Notes: generated by a model not told the origin, from the sequence alone. A DNA stretch of 64,000 bases from Anaerosalibacter massiliensis (GCA_000751555.1 CCEZ01000004.1:1-64000), one strand, 5' to 3'; counted from the stretch's first letter, positions 1-8,879 are shown. Numbers and translations are program-made.

Positions 1-480
1 ATTTATGCCATAGGAGATGTAAATGGTAAATCTATGTTAGCTCATACAGCAAGTCATGAGGGTATGGTAGCACTAGATAGTATATTTGGAAAATTTAGAG
101 AAATGGAATATGATAAGATACCATCTTGTATATATGTAAATCCTGAAATTGCTTCAATAGGTCTTACCGAAGAGCAAGCTAAAGAAAAATATGGAAAAAT
201 TAAAGTGGGTAAATTTCCAATCATAGGGAATGGAAAAGCAGTAGTTGAAGGAAATACAGAGGGATTGATAAAAGTTATATTAGATGTAGAATTAGATGAA
301 ATACTAGGAGTTCATATAATGAGTATTCATGCTACAGATATGATAGCTGAAATAGCAGCAGCAATGAACTTAGAATCTACTTCGGAAGAAATAATGAATT
401 CTATTCATCCACATCCTACAGTATCAGAAATAATACCAGAAGCGTTTATGGCTGCTAATGGTAGAGCTATTCATTTTTAG
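1..480 (+). CDS. lpdA: Dihydrolipoyl dehydrogenase, C-terminal part
   Basis: The reading frame is open from base 1, so the gene begins before the window; about 159 C-terminal residues are present. The enzyme is a FAD/NAD disulfide oxidoreductase that reoxidises dihydrolipoamide in 2-oxoacid dehydrogenase or glycine cleavage complexes. Visible are the end of the FAD domain (AIGDVNG) and the dimerisation domain, with the interface motif HPHPTVSE that carries the active-site His-Glu pair. The catalytic disulfide lies upstream, outside the window. It stops 14 bases before the 4-hydroxybutyrate dehydrogenase gene, so the two are probably cotranscribed. The family is clear; the partner complex cannot be told from here. 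Confidence 0.9.
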   Translation: MYAIGDVNGKSMLAHTASHEGMVALDSIFGKFREMEYDKIPSCIYVNPEIASIGLTEEQAKEKYGKIKVGKFPIIGNGKAVVEGNTEGLIKVILDVELDEILGVHIMSIHATDMIAEIAAAMNLESTSEEIMNSIHPHPTVSEIIPEAFMAANGRAIHF

Positions 481-494
481 AAAGGTGGAATAAA

Positions 495-1610
495 ATGAAA
501 AAGTTTGCGGTAAAACCAGAAATATATATGTACGATAAAGTAAAAGAATTTGTTGAGGACATAGATATAAAAAAAACAGATTTAATAATAACAAATGAAT
601 CAAGATATAACCAATATTTTGGAGAGCTAAATTTAGAATGTCATGTGTTATTTAGAGAAAAGTATGGCAAAGAAGAACCATCAGATGAAATGGTAGAAGC
701 TATTTATAACGATATAAAAGATCTAAATTATAAAAGAATAATAGCAGTAGGAGGAGGTACTACAATAGATGTTGCTAAATTCTTTGCTTTAAAAGAGTTA
801 TACCCAGTATTAGATTTATACGATGGGAAAATAGATATTCAAAAAGCTAAAGAATTAATAGTAGTTCCAACTACTTGTGGTACAGGTAGTGAAGTTACTA
901 ATGTATCAATACTTGAACTTAGAAGCAGAAAAACTAAAAAAGGTATGGCAGTAGAAGAAATGTATCCAGACAAAGCAGTACTTATACCTGAATTATTAGA
1001 AAAGTTACCATTTAAATTTTTCGCAACAAGTTCATTAGATGCCTTAGTTCATGCTGTTGAATCTTTATTATCACCGAAAGCATCTCCCTTTACAGAAATG
1101 TATTCATATAAAGCTATAGAAACTATACTTAAAAGTTATAAAATAATAGCAGAAAATGGAGAAGAAGCAAGGAAACCACTTCTAAATAATCTACTATTAG
1201 CAAGTACATTTGCAGGAATATCTTTTGGAAATGCAGGATGTGCTGCAGTTCATGCTATGAGCTATCCTTTGGGAGGAATATATCATGTACCACATGGAGA
1301 GGCTAATTATGCAATGTTTACAGGGGTGTTAGAAAAATATGGTGAAAAAACAGAAGGCGGTAAATTAGAAAAATTAAATAAATTTATCTGTGATGTAATT
1401 GGATGTAGTGAAGAGAATGTATATGAAGAACTTGAAAACCTTTTAAATAAAATATTAATGAAAAAACCTTTAAGAGAATATGGAGTAAAAGAAGAAGAAA
1501 TATATGAATTTGCAGATAGTGTAATAGAAAATCAAGGAAGATTAATGTCAAATAATTATGTAGAACTTAATAGAGACGATCTAATAAATATATATAAAAA
1601 ATTATGGTAA
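495..1610 (+). CDS. 4hbD: 4-hydroxybutyrate dehydrogenase (iron-type alcohol dehydrogenase)
   Basis: A 371-residue group III, metal-dependent alcohol dehydrogenase that interconverts 4-hydroxybutyrate and succinate semialdehyde with NAD. The nucleotide-binding motif GGGTTIDVAK is near residue 85 and PTTCGTGSEVTNVS near 125. The metal-binding histidines are in DALVHAVESL, AVHAMSYPLGG and YHVPHGEAN. Length and many stretches match, from memory, the C. kluyveri 4HbD protein, including the C-terminal REYG and adjacent acidic residues. The start has an AAAGGTGG ribosome binding site. It is followed by two cupins and two membrane proteins rather than the usual CoA-transferase and dehydratase genes, so another hydroxyacid or semialdehyde substrate is possible. 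Confidence 0.82.
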   Translation: MKKFAVKPEIYMYDKVKEFVEDIDIKKTDLIITNESRYNQYFGELNLECHVLFREKYGKEEPSDEMVEAIYNDIKDLNYKRIIAVGGGTTIDVAKFFALKELYPVLDLYDGKIDIQKAKELIVVPTTCGTGSEVTNVSILELRSRKTKKGMAVEEMYPDKAVLIPELLEKLPFKFFATSSLDALVHAVESLLSPKASPFTEMYSYKAIETILKSYKIIAENGEEARKPLLNNLLLASTFAGISFGNAGCAAVHAMSYPLGGIYHVPHGEANYAMFTGVLEKYGEKTEGGKLEKLNKFICDVIGCSEENVYEELENLLNKILMKKPLREYGVKEEEIYEFADSVIENQGRLMSNNYVELNRDDLINIYKKLW

Positions 1611-1638
1611 ATATATAAACAATTCAGGAGAATGATTT

Positions 1639-2025
1639 ATGAAGTTAATTAATTTATATGAACAAAAAGGTATAAAAATAGGAGAAGGAATGAATGAAAG
1701 AGAAGTAAAACTATTTGCTTCGCCTAAATCGGAAATTAGGAGAGAAGATTTTGCATTAGGATTAACTATAATAAAACCTGGACAAGTCCATGAGATGCAT
1801 AACCATACAGATAATCAAGAAATCATTTATGTAAATAAAGGAGATGGAATAGCAGTAGTAGAGAACTATAAAGGCACTCATGAATTTAGGATAAGAGAAA
1901 ATGATATTCTAAGTTTAGATTATAATGAATCACATTCGTTTATAAATGATGGAAAAATGGATCTAGAATTACTTTGGATATATTCTCCGTCAGGATTAGC
2001 TGAGGATAAATTTTTAATAAAATAA
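1639..2025 (+). CDS. Small single-domain cupin protein
   Basis: A 128-residue cytosolic cupin. Motif 1 is at residues 50-75 (PGQVHEMHNHTDNQEIIYV), supplying His, His and Glu metal ligands; motif 2 follows around HSFINDG. Such small cupins bind a divalent metal and act as isomerases, dioxygenases or sugar/acid-binding proteins, and the sequence does not settle which. It has an AGGAGAA ribosome binding site and sits 28 bases after 4hbD and 21 before a second cupin. The operon position suggests a role in metabolism or sensing of the same substrate. The substrate is unknown. Confidence 0.75.
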   Translation: MKLINLYEQKGIKIGEGMNEREVKLFASPKSEIRREDFALGLTIIKPGQVHEMHNHTDNQEIIYVNKGDGIAVVENYKGTHEFRIRENDILSLDYNESHSFINDGKMDLELLWIYSPSGLAEDKFLIK

Positions 2026-2046
2026 TAAATTTAAGGAGGAATTAAA

Positions 2047-2400
2047 ATGAAAAAGGATATTAAATATTCAGTAGAAGTTAAAGATGGTTATGCATTTAAA
2101 GGTGTCGGTGGATTAGTTATTAGAACTATTCATCCAGAAGTAAATGGTTCAGATCAATTAGGAATGGGAGTAGTTTATATGTATCCAGGTGAAGAACTAC
2201 CACCACATAGTCATTTTAATGAAGAAGCCTATTTTATCTTATCAGGAGAAGGTTATATGACAGTTGATGATGAAGAAATAGAATTAAAGAAAAATCTATC
2301 GGTTTATATGCCAGCAGAAAGTGTTCATTATACAAAAAATACAGGAAATGAACCGTTAATATTTATATGTGCTTTATCACCAGCTCCAGTTGCAAAATAA
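2047..2400 (+). CDS. Second small cupin protein
   Basis: A 117-residue single-domain cupin with a near-canonical first motif, PPHSHFNEEAYFILSGEG at about residues 54-71, giving two His and one Glu ligand. The second motif is around ESVHYTKNTG. It is only distantly similar to the preceding cupin, so the two are not a recent duplication. It is preceded by an AAGGAGG site and lies in the same operon as 4hbD and the DUF5058 pair. Possible roles are a metal-dependent isomerase or a stabilising partner of a hydroxyacid enzyme. No specific function can be given. Confidence 0.75.
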   Translation: MKKDIKYSVEVKDGYAFKGVGGLVIRTIHPEVNGSDQLGMGVVYMYPGEELPPHSHFNEEAYFILSGEGYMTVDDEEIELKKNLSVYMPAESVHYTKNTGNEPLIFICALSPAPVAK

Positions 2401-2427
2401 TTGATGAATTGAGATAGGAGGTAAGAT

Positions 2428-3117
2428 ATGGATTACTTAGAATTTGCTAATTTACCTATGATGTGGGTTGTATCAGCGCCTATAGTTTTAATAGCTTTAA
2501 TACAAGCATTGGTATACTTAAAGCGTGCTTATTCAGCAGCACTTGAAATTGGTTTTGATAGAGATATGCTTAACAGATGTATAAGATCCAGTATAATAAC
2601 TTCCATAGGACCATCATGTGCTATAGGAGTTGGTATAGTTGGATTAATGAAGCTTATAGGTGGACCAATGGCATGGCAAAGATTATCGGTAATAGGTGCT
2701 TTAATATTTGAAGGGCCTAATGTAGCATTTGCAGCAGAAGGTTTAGGACTTACATTACATGAAATAACACCAATGGCTTTTGCAGCTATCTGTTGGGCAA
2801 TGGGGTTATCAGGAATTTTTTGGCAATTAAACGTTATATTTTTCGCTCCTAGTTATGAGAAAATACTTCATAAGGTAACGAAGGGAGATGAAAAAATATT
2901 ATCATTCATAGTATTATCCACTATGATGGCAATATTTAGTAGAAATATAATTCCAAATTTTCTTGTTATATCAAGATCAACATTTGCAACAATAATTGGA
3001 GCAGGTGTTATGGTTATTATGACATTGTTATGTAAGAAGTTAAAACAAGATTGGATAGCTGAATGGACATTACCAGTATCAATGTTAGTGGGTATGTTTG
3101 GTGCACTGGCGTTTTAA
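2428..3117 (+). CDS. DUF5058 family membrane protein
   Basis: A 229-residue polytopic membrane protein with about six hydrophobic segments. It has a conserved-looking block near residues 60-95 with GPSCAIGVGIVGLMK and GGPMAWQRLSVIG, as I recall for the DUF5058 family of Firmicutes. The family has no established function that I know. It is immediately followed by a second membrane protein of similar size, as two-subunit transporters often are. Its place after 4hbD and two cupins suggests uptake or export of the operon substrate. Ribosome binding site ATAGGAGG. Confidence 0.7.
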   Translation: MDYLEFANLPMMWVVSAPIVLIALIQALVYLKRAYSAALEIGFDRDMLNRCIRSSIITSIGPSCAIGVGIVGLMKLIGGPMAWQRLSVIGALIFEGPNVAFAAEGLGLTLHEITPMAFAAICWAMGLSGIFWQLNVIFFAPSYEKILHKVTKGDEKILSFIVLSTMMAIFSRNIIPNFLVISRSTFATIIGAGVMVIMTLLCKKLKQDWIAEWTLPVSMLVGMFGALAF

Positions 3118-3147
3118 TTCAATTAATTAGAGTAAGGAGATGAAATA

Positions 3148-3828
3148 GTGGAGAATAAAAATAATTTCGATTATGAAAATTATAGCAAGGGAGTAATTAG
3201 CTGGGGAAGAACCACCCTGTTAATATCCATATTTCTAGCATTTTTACCTGCGATTTACTTGGCTGTAGGTCATGGACTTTGGCCAGGATTGGATATGATT
3301 AAGAAAGCATTTATTCCAATAGTTGCAGCTTGGGGTATCCTTTGGTTAATAGAGCCTATTAGTTATTATCCAATTTTAGGATTGACAGGAACATATGTAT
3401 CTTGGCTTGCAGGGAACATATTAAATCTTAGGCTTCCTTGTTCAATACTTGCACAACAAATAGCTGGAGTCAAGGAAGGAACTAAAGAAGGAGATATAAT
3501 ATCCACAATAGGATTAAGTACATCAGTGGTAGTAAATTTAATAATACTTGTCATTTTTGGTATAGCAGGTGTTCAAATATTAGAATTTTTACCAAGCTCA
3601 CTAAATGAAGCATTTGATTACGTTTTACCAGCGATATTTGGTGCTATGATGGCTTCTTATGCATTTAGAAACTATAAGTTGGCTATATTAGCCCTTGTAA
3701 TAGCCCTTATAGTGAAGCTGGCAAAAGTTTCATCAGGATTAGAACTAATGTTAATTGTATTCCCAACTGTAATAATTGCACTTTTATTAAATAAAAATGC
3801 AAATAGAATAAAAAACACATGTAAATAA
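3148..3828 (+). CDS. Polytopic membrane protein, partner of the DUF5058 protein
   Basis: A 226-residue membrane protein with six or seven predicted helices, starting at GTG 14 bases after an AAGGAGATG ribosome binding site core. Visible motifs are ISYYPILGLTGTYVSWLAGN near residue 70 and the hydrophilic loop QIAGVKEGTKEGDIIST. I do not recognise a named family. Its size and its location 30 bases after the DUF5058 gene suggest the two form one two-subunit transporter. It is the last gene of the operon; a terminator follows about 115 bases downstream. Confidence 0.6.
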   Translation: MENKNNFDYENYSKGVISWGRTTLLISIFLAFLPAIYLAVGHGLWPGLDMIKKAFIPIVAAWGILWLIEPISYYPILGLTGTYVSWLAGNILNLRLPCSILAQQIAGVKEGTKEGDIISTIGLSTSVVVNLIILVIFGIAGVQILEFLPSSLNEAFDYVLPAIFGAMMASYAFRNYKLAILALVIALIVKLAKVSSGLELMLIVFPTVIIALLLNKNANRIKNTCK

Positions 3829-3941
3829 TAATTGATATAATATTGATTATTCGTTTATATATTACAAGCTACTGCTAAAAAACATAAATTTGAATATCCA
3901 AAGCCATTGAAAAAACATCATATAGATCAAGCTAAAAGTAT

Positions 3942-3979
3942 AAAAGCCCTAACCTTATTAAAGAGAGGAAGGGCTTTTT
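3942..3979 (+). terminator. Terminator after the 4hbD-cupin operon
   Basis: The arms AAAAGCCCT and AGGGCTTTT enclose a shorter inner pairing and run into TTTTTA. It is in the right place to end the operon that stops at 3828. Confidence 0.7.
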
Positions 3980-4039
3980 ATTATTTAAAACATATTTATG
4001 ATATAATAATGAGAATAAATAAGAGATAATTAGAGGAAA

Positions 4040-4303
4040 TTGTTTTACAAGTTTCAAAAACATCATATTACTTGGAGAACAAGTCCTTTTATATTGGATA
4101 ATGGAGAAGCAGAAATGGATATTGTGTTTATATGCAAATATCAATCAGGTGATCCAAAGCCAATATCAGATGATGAGGTTAGTGAAGTATATTGGCTGTC
4201 CAGTAATAAGATATTAGAGAATAAAATTGCACCTATATGATTAAAAGAGAGTATTAGAAAGGCAGAACGTGTGAGGTTACAAATAGAAAACTCTATGCCT
4301 TAA
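4040..4303 (+). pseudogene. NUDIX hydrolase remnant (C-terminal half)
   Basis: The frame encodes the C-terminal half of a NUDIX-type protein (EMDIVFICKYQSGDPKPISD, then EVYWLSSNKIL). The NUDIX box itself is missing. An in-frame TGA lies at 4238-4240, where relatives have Trp (APxWLKES). After it the same frame continues as LKESIRKAERVRLQI to a TAA at 4301-4303. The gene is therefore truncated at the 5' end and interrupted. The family call rests on recalled similarity of the C-terminal segment only. Confidence 0.55.
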
Positions 4304-4306
4304 TAA

Positions 4307-4358
4307 ATTAAAAGTGAGCATATTTATACATTTAAATATGCTCACTTTTAATTTTTTT
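4307..4358. terminator. Bidirectional terminator hairpin
   Basis: A near-perfect 19-bp inverted repeat (TTAAAAGTGAGCATATTT and its complement) with an 8-base loop, followed by seven T on the + strand. It lies just beyond the 3' end of the minus-strand histidine kinase and after the NUDIX remnant, so it can serve both. Confidence 0.8.
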
Positions 4359-4368
4359 ACTACGACTT

Positions 4369-5760
4369 CTATAAATACATAGGTAAGGTTAATGTGACAG
4401 AAAATCCACCATAAGAACTATGTCCTACTGTAACACTTCCGTGATGTGCAGACATAATTTGTTTTACAATGAGTAGTCCCAAACCATGACGCTGTTCCGT
4501 GGTGTTTTCATCACAAACCATATAATGAGGTGTATTATTTAATTTTTCAATTTGTTTATCAGTTGCACCTATACCGTCATCATCAATTTGTATTTCGTAT
4601 TTATTATCTTTTTCAACTAGGGTTATATATATATTGCAGCCATTTTCGTTATGATTAATGCTATTTTGGATAATATTGGTGATAGCTCGTTTTAATAATC
4701 CTTTATCTCCATTGACAAAACATGTATTAATGTGATCATCTGTTATCCATTCAATAGGATATTGCTCACTTATATCCATGTTCATAAAATCAACAACTAC
4801 TTGTCTAATGATTGATACAATGTTTATGTTTTCGAGATTAACAGGTTGCATATTATATTCCAGTTTGGATGTCAGATTGAGATCATTGATTAAATTTTTT
4901 ATTCGTTCACTTTGACGACGGATAACAGCTGCTTTCTGTCGTTCTTCATCGGCGAGATGAGCGTGGGACTCTAACTGTCCAGCATATCCCATTATCATAG
5001 AAAGTGGTGTCCGTATGTCGTGAGATACCCCTGCAATCCAATTTGCACGGGCTGTTTCTTTCCGTTTCAATTGGTAATCCTTTGTTTCTAGTATCTCGGA
5101 TGTTTTGTTAATGCTTGCAGCAATTTCAGATAATACACCTTTTTCTTTCACATGAATCTGTTTTTCAAGTGGTAAATTTCTGATTCCGTTCAAAATTGGA
5201 TTAACGGACTTCAGTAATCTTGTGTTTGCAATCATGTAGATAACAAAGATAACAAAAATATTTCCTCCCAACACCAATAAAAGGATTTTGAAAAAATTAG
5301 CAATGAACCAATAGTCCCAACTGTTGTACATGTGCTTCCAATAGCTTGTTTTTGGAAAACCCAGTACAACTAAACCATCTTGGTGTTCACCAGTAAAAGT
5401 AGGATATCCTTTGATATATCCACGGGTAAGCATTGATATATCTGACAGGCTGTATTCTGTGGGTATCTCGTTTGGTAGATTCTCTGTATGCCAAATTACA
5501 TTCTTTGTATTATTGTCAACTAAAATTGCCCAAGTATTATTGCTGTTCAGTTCTTTTGAAAGGCTCTCAGACAATATATAGCTGTTTTTACTTTTCGAAA
5601 GAGCCTTTGCCGTGTCCGTTGCAGTTTTCCACGGAGAACCACTGGCAGTCTGGCTGTAGCCGATAACAGCTATAGCAATAAAATTAAAAACAATTAAGAG
5701 AAAGCTGCTTAAAAGTAATATACCTATAAAACGTCTGATTAGTTTTGGTATACTTTTCAT
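4369..5760 (-). CDS. Sensor histidine kinase, LanK/CprK type
   Basis: A 463-residue membrane kinase. A first transmembrane helix is near residues 10-35, an extracytoplasmic sensor of about 120 residues follows, then a second helix near 165-190 and the kinase core. The phospho-acceptor box is SHDIRTPLSMIMGYAGQL, the N box NIIQNSINHN, the G1 box DDDGIGA and the G2 box HGLGLLIV. The ATG at 5760 is chosen because GGAGGG lies 8 bases upstream; an ATG six codons earlier overlaps that site. It is one base after its response regulator and divergent from a lantibiotic-immunity type ABC transporter. By analogy with CprK of C. difficile, it probably senses cationic peptides. Confidence 0.85.
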   Translation of the reverse strand: MKSIPKLIRRFIGILLLSSFLLIVFNFIAIAVIGYSQTASGSPWKTATDTAKALSKSKNSYILSESLSKELNSNNTWAILVDNNTKNVIWHTENLPNEIPTEYSLSDISMLTRGYIKGYPTFTGEHQDGLVVLGFPKTSYWKHMYNSWDYWFIANFFKILLLVLGGNIFVIFVIYMIANTRLLKSVNPILNGIRNLPLEKQIHVKEKGVLSEIAASINKTSEILETKDYQLKRKETARANWIAGVSHDIRTPLSMIMGYAGQLESHAHLADEERQKAAVIRRQSERIKNLINDLNLTSKLEYNMQPVNLENINIVSIIRQVVVDFMNMDISEQYPIEWITDDHINTCFVNGDKGLLKRAITNIIQNSINHNENGCNIYITLVEKDNKYEIQIDDDGIGATDKQIEKLNNTPHYMVCDENTTEQRHGLGLLIVKQIMSAHHGSVTVGHSSYGGFSVTLTLPMYL

Positions 5761-5761
5761 C

Positions 5762-6466
5762 TTATTTTCCCTCCACATTCAGCTTATATCCAAGCCCCCT
5801 TATGGTTATCAGAGAAGTGGGCTTGGACGGATTTTCCTCGATTTTTTCACGAATACGGCGGATATGTGCCATTAAGGAATTTTCATATCCAAAGGGATTA
5901 TCACCCCAGGCAGCTTCACACAATGCGTCGATGGTTACAATCTTACCAGTATTGAGATATAGAGCCAAAAGCAAATCATACTCTTTTGCTGTGAGGGCAA
6001 TGTGTTCTCCGTTTTTTATGACTTCGGCTCTATCAAAATCAATTTCACTTGCATGAAGTTTCACAAGAGGATTCTCGTTCTTATAGCTCCTACGAAGAAT
6101 CGCACCGATCCTAAGTGTTAATTCTTTTGGTAAAAACGGCTTTACGATGTAATCGTCAGCGCCAAGTCCAAAACCTTTGAATTTGTCTTCATCCTCACCT
6201 CGTGCAGTCAAGAAAAGAATGGGATAATCTTTTGTTTGTTTCAATTGTTCCATAAGAGAGAAGCCGTCACTATCTGGCAGCATGATGTCAAGTATAGCTA
6301 GTTCAGGATTTGTTTCAGAAGCAACCTTAAGTGCTTCTTTTACACTCTTGGCTGTAGCTATATTTTCATATCCATCTTCTTTTAATATGGAAACAACCAT
6401 ATTTAATAGTTCTTGTTCATCATCAACTAATAATATACGTTTTTTTTTCAAGAAATTATAATCCAT
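5762..6466 (-). CDS. OmpR-family response regulator, LanR/CprR type
   Basis: A 234-residue regulator with an N-terminal receiver domain (RILLVDDEQEL, phospho-acceptor in LAILDIMLPDSDG, switch Thr in LTARGED, Lys in DDYIVKPF). A C-terminal winged helix follows, ending ITIRGLGYKLN. The start at 6466 is preferred because AAGGTG lies 8 bases upstream; a longer in-frame start 17 codons earlier has no such site. It pairs with the kinase gene that follows and faces the ABC transporter operon. Four 11-bp-spaced repeats upstream of that operon are the likely binding array. Confidence 0.88.
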   Translation of the reverse strand: MDYNFLKKKRILLVDDEQELLNMVVSILKEDGYENIATAKSVKEALKVASETNPELAILDIMLPDSDGFSLMEQLKQTKDYPILFLTARGEDEDKFKGFGLGADDYIVKPFLPKELTLRIGAILRRSYKNENPLVKLHASEIDFDRAEVIKNGEHIALTAKEYDLLLALYLNTGKIVTIDALCEAAWGDNPFGYENSLMAHIRRIREKIEENPSKPTSLITIRGLGYKLNVEGK

Positions 6467-6548
6467 ATTATTCACCTTCTTTATTTTTGCCATTATAACA
6501 CATAAATAATACCACATAAATATATATTTTTATCATTCTTCTAAAAAT

Positions 6549-6611
6549 GTAAGGTAGATGTAAGGAAGAGAGAAGGTTGGCATAAGGTTAATCATGTAAA
6601 CTAAGTATAGT
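6549..6611 (+). promoter_or_regulatory. Response-regulator repeat array and promoter of the immunity ABC operon
   Basis: Hexamers GTAAGG, GTAAGG, AGAAGG and ATAAGG start at 6549, 6560, 6571 and 6582, exactly 11 bases apart, which is the spacing of OmpR-type half-sites on one DNA face. The last repeat lies 18 bases before TATAGT at 6606-6611, so it takes the place of a -35 box. This fits activation by the adjacent regulator. The pattern is directly visible; binding is inferred. Confidence 0.65.
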
Positions 6612-6633
6612 AACCAGAAAGGAGTAGATTGAA

Positions 6634-7389
6634 ATGAATATTATTGAAACAAATAAATTGACTAAATCATATAGTGATTTTATGGCAGTTTCCAATGTGG
6701 ATCTTCATATTCGCAAAGGTTCCATATATGGTTTACTTGGACCTAATGGAGCAGGTAAGTCTACTATTATGAAAATGTTTCTTGGATTGATGCAGCCAAC
6801 AAGTGGGTCTTTTACCATTGATGGTAAATCCTATCCTACTGATAGACTGAAAATTCTTAGTGAAATAGGCTCTTTTATTGAAGGCCCAGCGTTCTACGGA
6901 AATCTTAGTGGAGAAGAAAATTTGGAGATTATTCGAAAGATTTTAGGATTGCCCAAATCTTCTGTTTCTGAAGTTCTTGATTTAATGGGATTAACAGAGC
7001 ATCGCAAACGACTTGCTAAAAAATATTCTCTTGGAATGAAACAGCGTTTAGGACTTGCAGGTGCTTTAATTGGTAAACCGCCAATTCTTATTTTAGACGA
7101 GCCTACCAACGGCCTTGATCCAGTAGGAATTCATGAGGTTCGAAATCTGATTCGTTACTTGCCAAAGAAATTTGAATGTACTGTTTTAATATCTTCACAC
7201 TTGCTGTCGGAAATAGAATTGATGGTAGATGATATTGGTATTCTTAATCATGGACAACTTCTGTTTGAAGGTACCTTGGATGAATTCAGATATAGTGCTG
7301 GTGAGAAAGGATATTCTACAGACAAATTGGAAGATACGTTCCTTACAATGATTGAGGAGGATAACCGGAAGCGAGGTGCTATTAGATGA
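6634..7389 (+). CDS. Lantibiotic-immunity type ABC transporter, ATP-binding subunit
   Basis: A 251-residue ABC ATPase with Walker A GPNGAGKST near residue 38, the signature SLGMKQRLGLAGAL near 130, Walker B ILILDEPTNGLDP near 150 and the H-loop in ISSHLL. The sequence is of the BcrA/LanF group, which works with two permeases to remove lantibiotics or bacitracin-like peptides from the membrane. AAAGGAG precedes the start. The stop overlaps the start of the first permease by four bases. The set matches LanFEG and C. difficile CprABC. Confidence 0.88.
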   Translation: MNIIETNKLTKSYSDFMAVSNVDLHIRKGSIYGLLGPNGAGKSTIMKMFLGLMQPTSGSFTIDGKSYPTDRLKILSEIGSFIEGPAFYGNLSGEENLEIIRKILGLPKSSVSEVLDLMGLTEHRKRLAKKYSLGMKQRLGLAGALIGKPPILILDEPTNGLDPVGIHEVRNLIRYLPKKFECTVLISSHLLSEIELMVDDIGILNHGQLLFEGTLDEFRYSAGEKGYSTDKLEDTFLTMIEEDNRKRGAIR

Positions 7390-8108
7390 GCATTTGTTTA
7401 GAGTATAAAAAGCTAAAGCGTACTGGATTTTTGCCAGCATTTTTTGGAGGTGGATTGTTGAGTGCCTTTGTTCCTATAGGAAATATGATGTTTCGCTCAG
7501 AAATCTTTGTAAATAGTCCAGAGCCGGCTTTGAAAATCTTGTTCAATGCAAATTGGCAGATGATGGCAATGCTCAATCTTTTTTTGATTGTTATTGGAGC
7601 ATGCATCATGTACCATACGGAATATGCCGATAACGCTATGCAAAAAATGGATGCACTACCTATAAGACAAAGTAGCAACTTTTTTAGTAAATTTTTTATC
7701 TTAACAGTATCAATCATTGCTGTCTTGGCTATAGAGGCGGCATCCCTTGCTTTCTGTATACATCACTGGTTTTCGCTTTATGATGAGTTTGCAATTGAAT
7801 TATTAAAGAGCATAGGATATGCAGCCATACTTGCTGTACCTACGTTGATATTGATGACAGGAATTGCATCGATTTGTAAAAATATGTGGATTTCTCTTGG
7901 TGTAGGGATTATATGTATGTTTGTAGCTACTATGATTCCTAAAACAAACTTTATACTTTCACTGTTTCCCTTCGCTCTTCCTTTTCAAACGCTTTGGGAT
8001 ACAGAGTCTACTAGAATATTCCAATTTATATGTGGTGTAGGTATTGAAACTGGAGTATTTGGAATGGCTGAACTAATTTACTTAAAGGTTAGGAGGAAAT
8101 TTCAATGA
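7386..8108 (+). CDS. Lantibiotic-immunity ABC permease, MutE/EpiE family
   Basis: A 240-residue membrane protein with six hydrophobic segments, beginning MSICLEYKKLKRTGFLP, which is typical of LanE/EpiE-like permeases in which a basic N-terminus precedes the first helix. It overlaps the ATPase gene by four bases and the next permease by four bases, indicating translational coupling. With these two it should form an exporter that clears antimicrobial peptides from the membrane. Family assignment is by general layout and recalled similarity. Confidence 0.78.
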   Translation: MSICLEYKKLKRTGFLPAFFGGGLLSAFVPIGNMMFRSEIFVNSPEPALKILFNANWQMMAMLNLFLIVIGACIMYHTEYADNAMQKMDALPIRQSSNFFSKFFILTVSIIAVLAIEAASLAFCIHHWFSLYDEFAIELLKSIGYAAILAVPTLILMTGIASICKNMWISLGVGIICMFVATMIPKTNFILSLFPFALPFQTLWDTESTRIFQFICGVGIETGVFGMAELIYLKVRRKFQ

Positions 8109-8875
8109 GTTTTTTATCTTTGATAGGGGTTGAATTGAAAAAGATACAACATTCTAAAATTCTTTGGATTTTACTGATACCTATTGTATTGTTGTGGATA
8201 CCAGCAGTTATAAATGCTGATTTGAATTTTGATACGCAGTTGGAGGGTATCTCCCCCGAAAACAACTTTCTTGTTCAAAGTTTTATGGGATTTGCATGGT
8301 TTATGTATCCAGCAAGCTTGGTAATTTGCACTGTATTACTAAATCAGACGGAGAGAAGTAATAGGGGTATTTTAAAAATGTTTTCGCTGCCCATAAGCAG
8401 ATTCAAATTATGTTTGGCAAAATTTGTGGTTTTGTTAATTCTTGCTGTTGTTCAAATGGTAATGATGTTAACAATGTATTTCCTTTGTGCAGCTATTGCA
8501 TCCAGTATACAGGACTATCAGTTTATACTATCTCCACTTATTGTGCTAAAAGAAGCTGGAATGATTTATTTGTCCTCTATTCCTATGGCAACTGTTTATT
8601 GGATGTTAGCCACTTGCATTCAGACACCGATTTTTTCAATTGGAATCGGTTTAGCAACCATCGTTCCATCTGTTTTGGCAATTAATACAAAGATGTGGTT
8701 TTTATATCCAATGTGCTATCCTTTCATGATAATTACATCTGAAATGCATAAGATGGCAACTAACTTAGGAACATTTTCATATAAACTATTCCCATGGATT
8801 CCTGTTGCTATGGCATTTACCGTTATATGTTTAGTTATTTCCTGTATCCGATTCGGACAGGTTGAAGGGAGATAA
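8105..8875 (+). CDS. Lantibiotic-immunity ABC permease, MutG family
   Basis: A 256-residue, six-helix membrane protein starting MSFLSLIGVELKKIQHSKILW, of the LanG/MutG type. It is coupled by a four-base overlap to the preceding MutE-like permease and forms the second permease of the complex. The charged segment NQTERSNRGILKMFSLPISR sits after the second helix, as in related permeases. No lantibiotic precursor or modification gene is nearby, so this is a resistance module and not a production cluster. Confidence 0.78.
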   Translation: MSFLSLIGVELKKIQHSKILWILLIPIVLLWIPAVINADLNFDTQLEGISPENNFLVQSFMGFAWFMYPASLVICTVLLNQTERSNRGILKMFSLPISRFKLCLAKFVVLLILAVVQMVMMLTMYFLCAAIASSIQDYQFILSPLIVLKEAGMIYLSSIPMATVYWMLATCIQTPIFSIGIGLATIVPSVLAINTKMWFLYPMCYPFMIITSEMHKMATNLGTFSYKLFPWIPVAMAFTVICLVISCIRFGQVEGR

Positions 8876-8879
8876 TATT

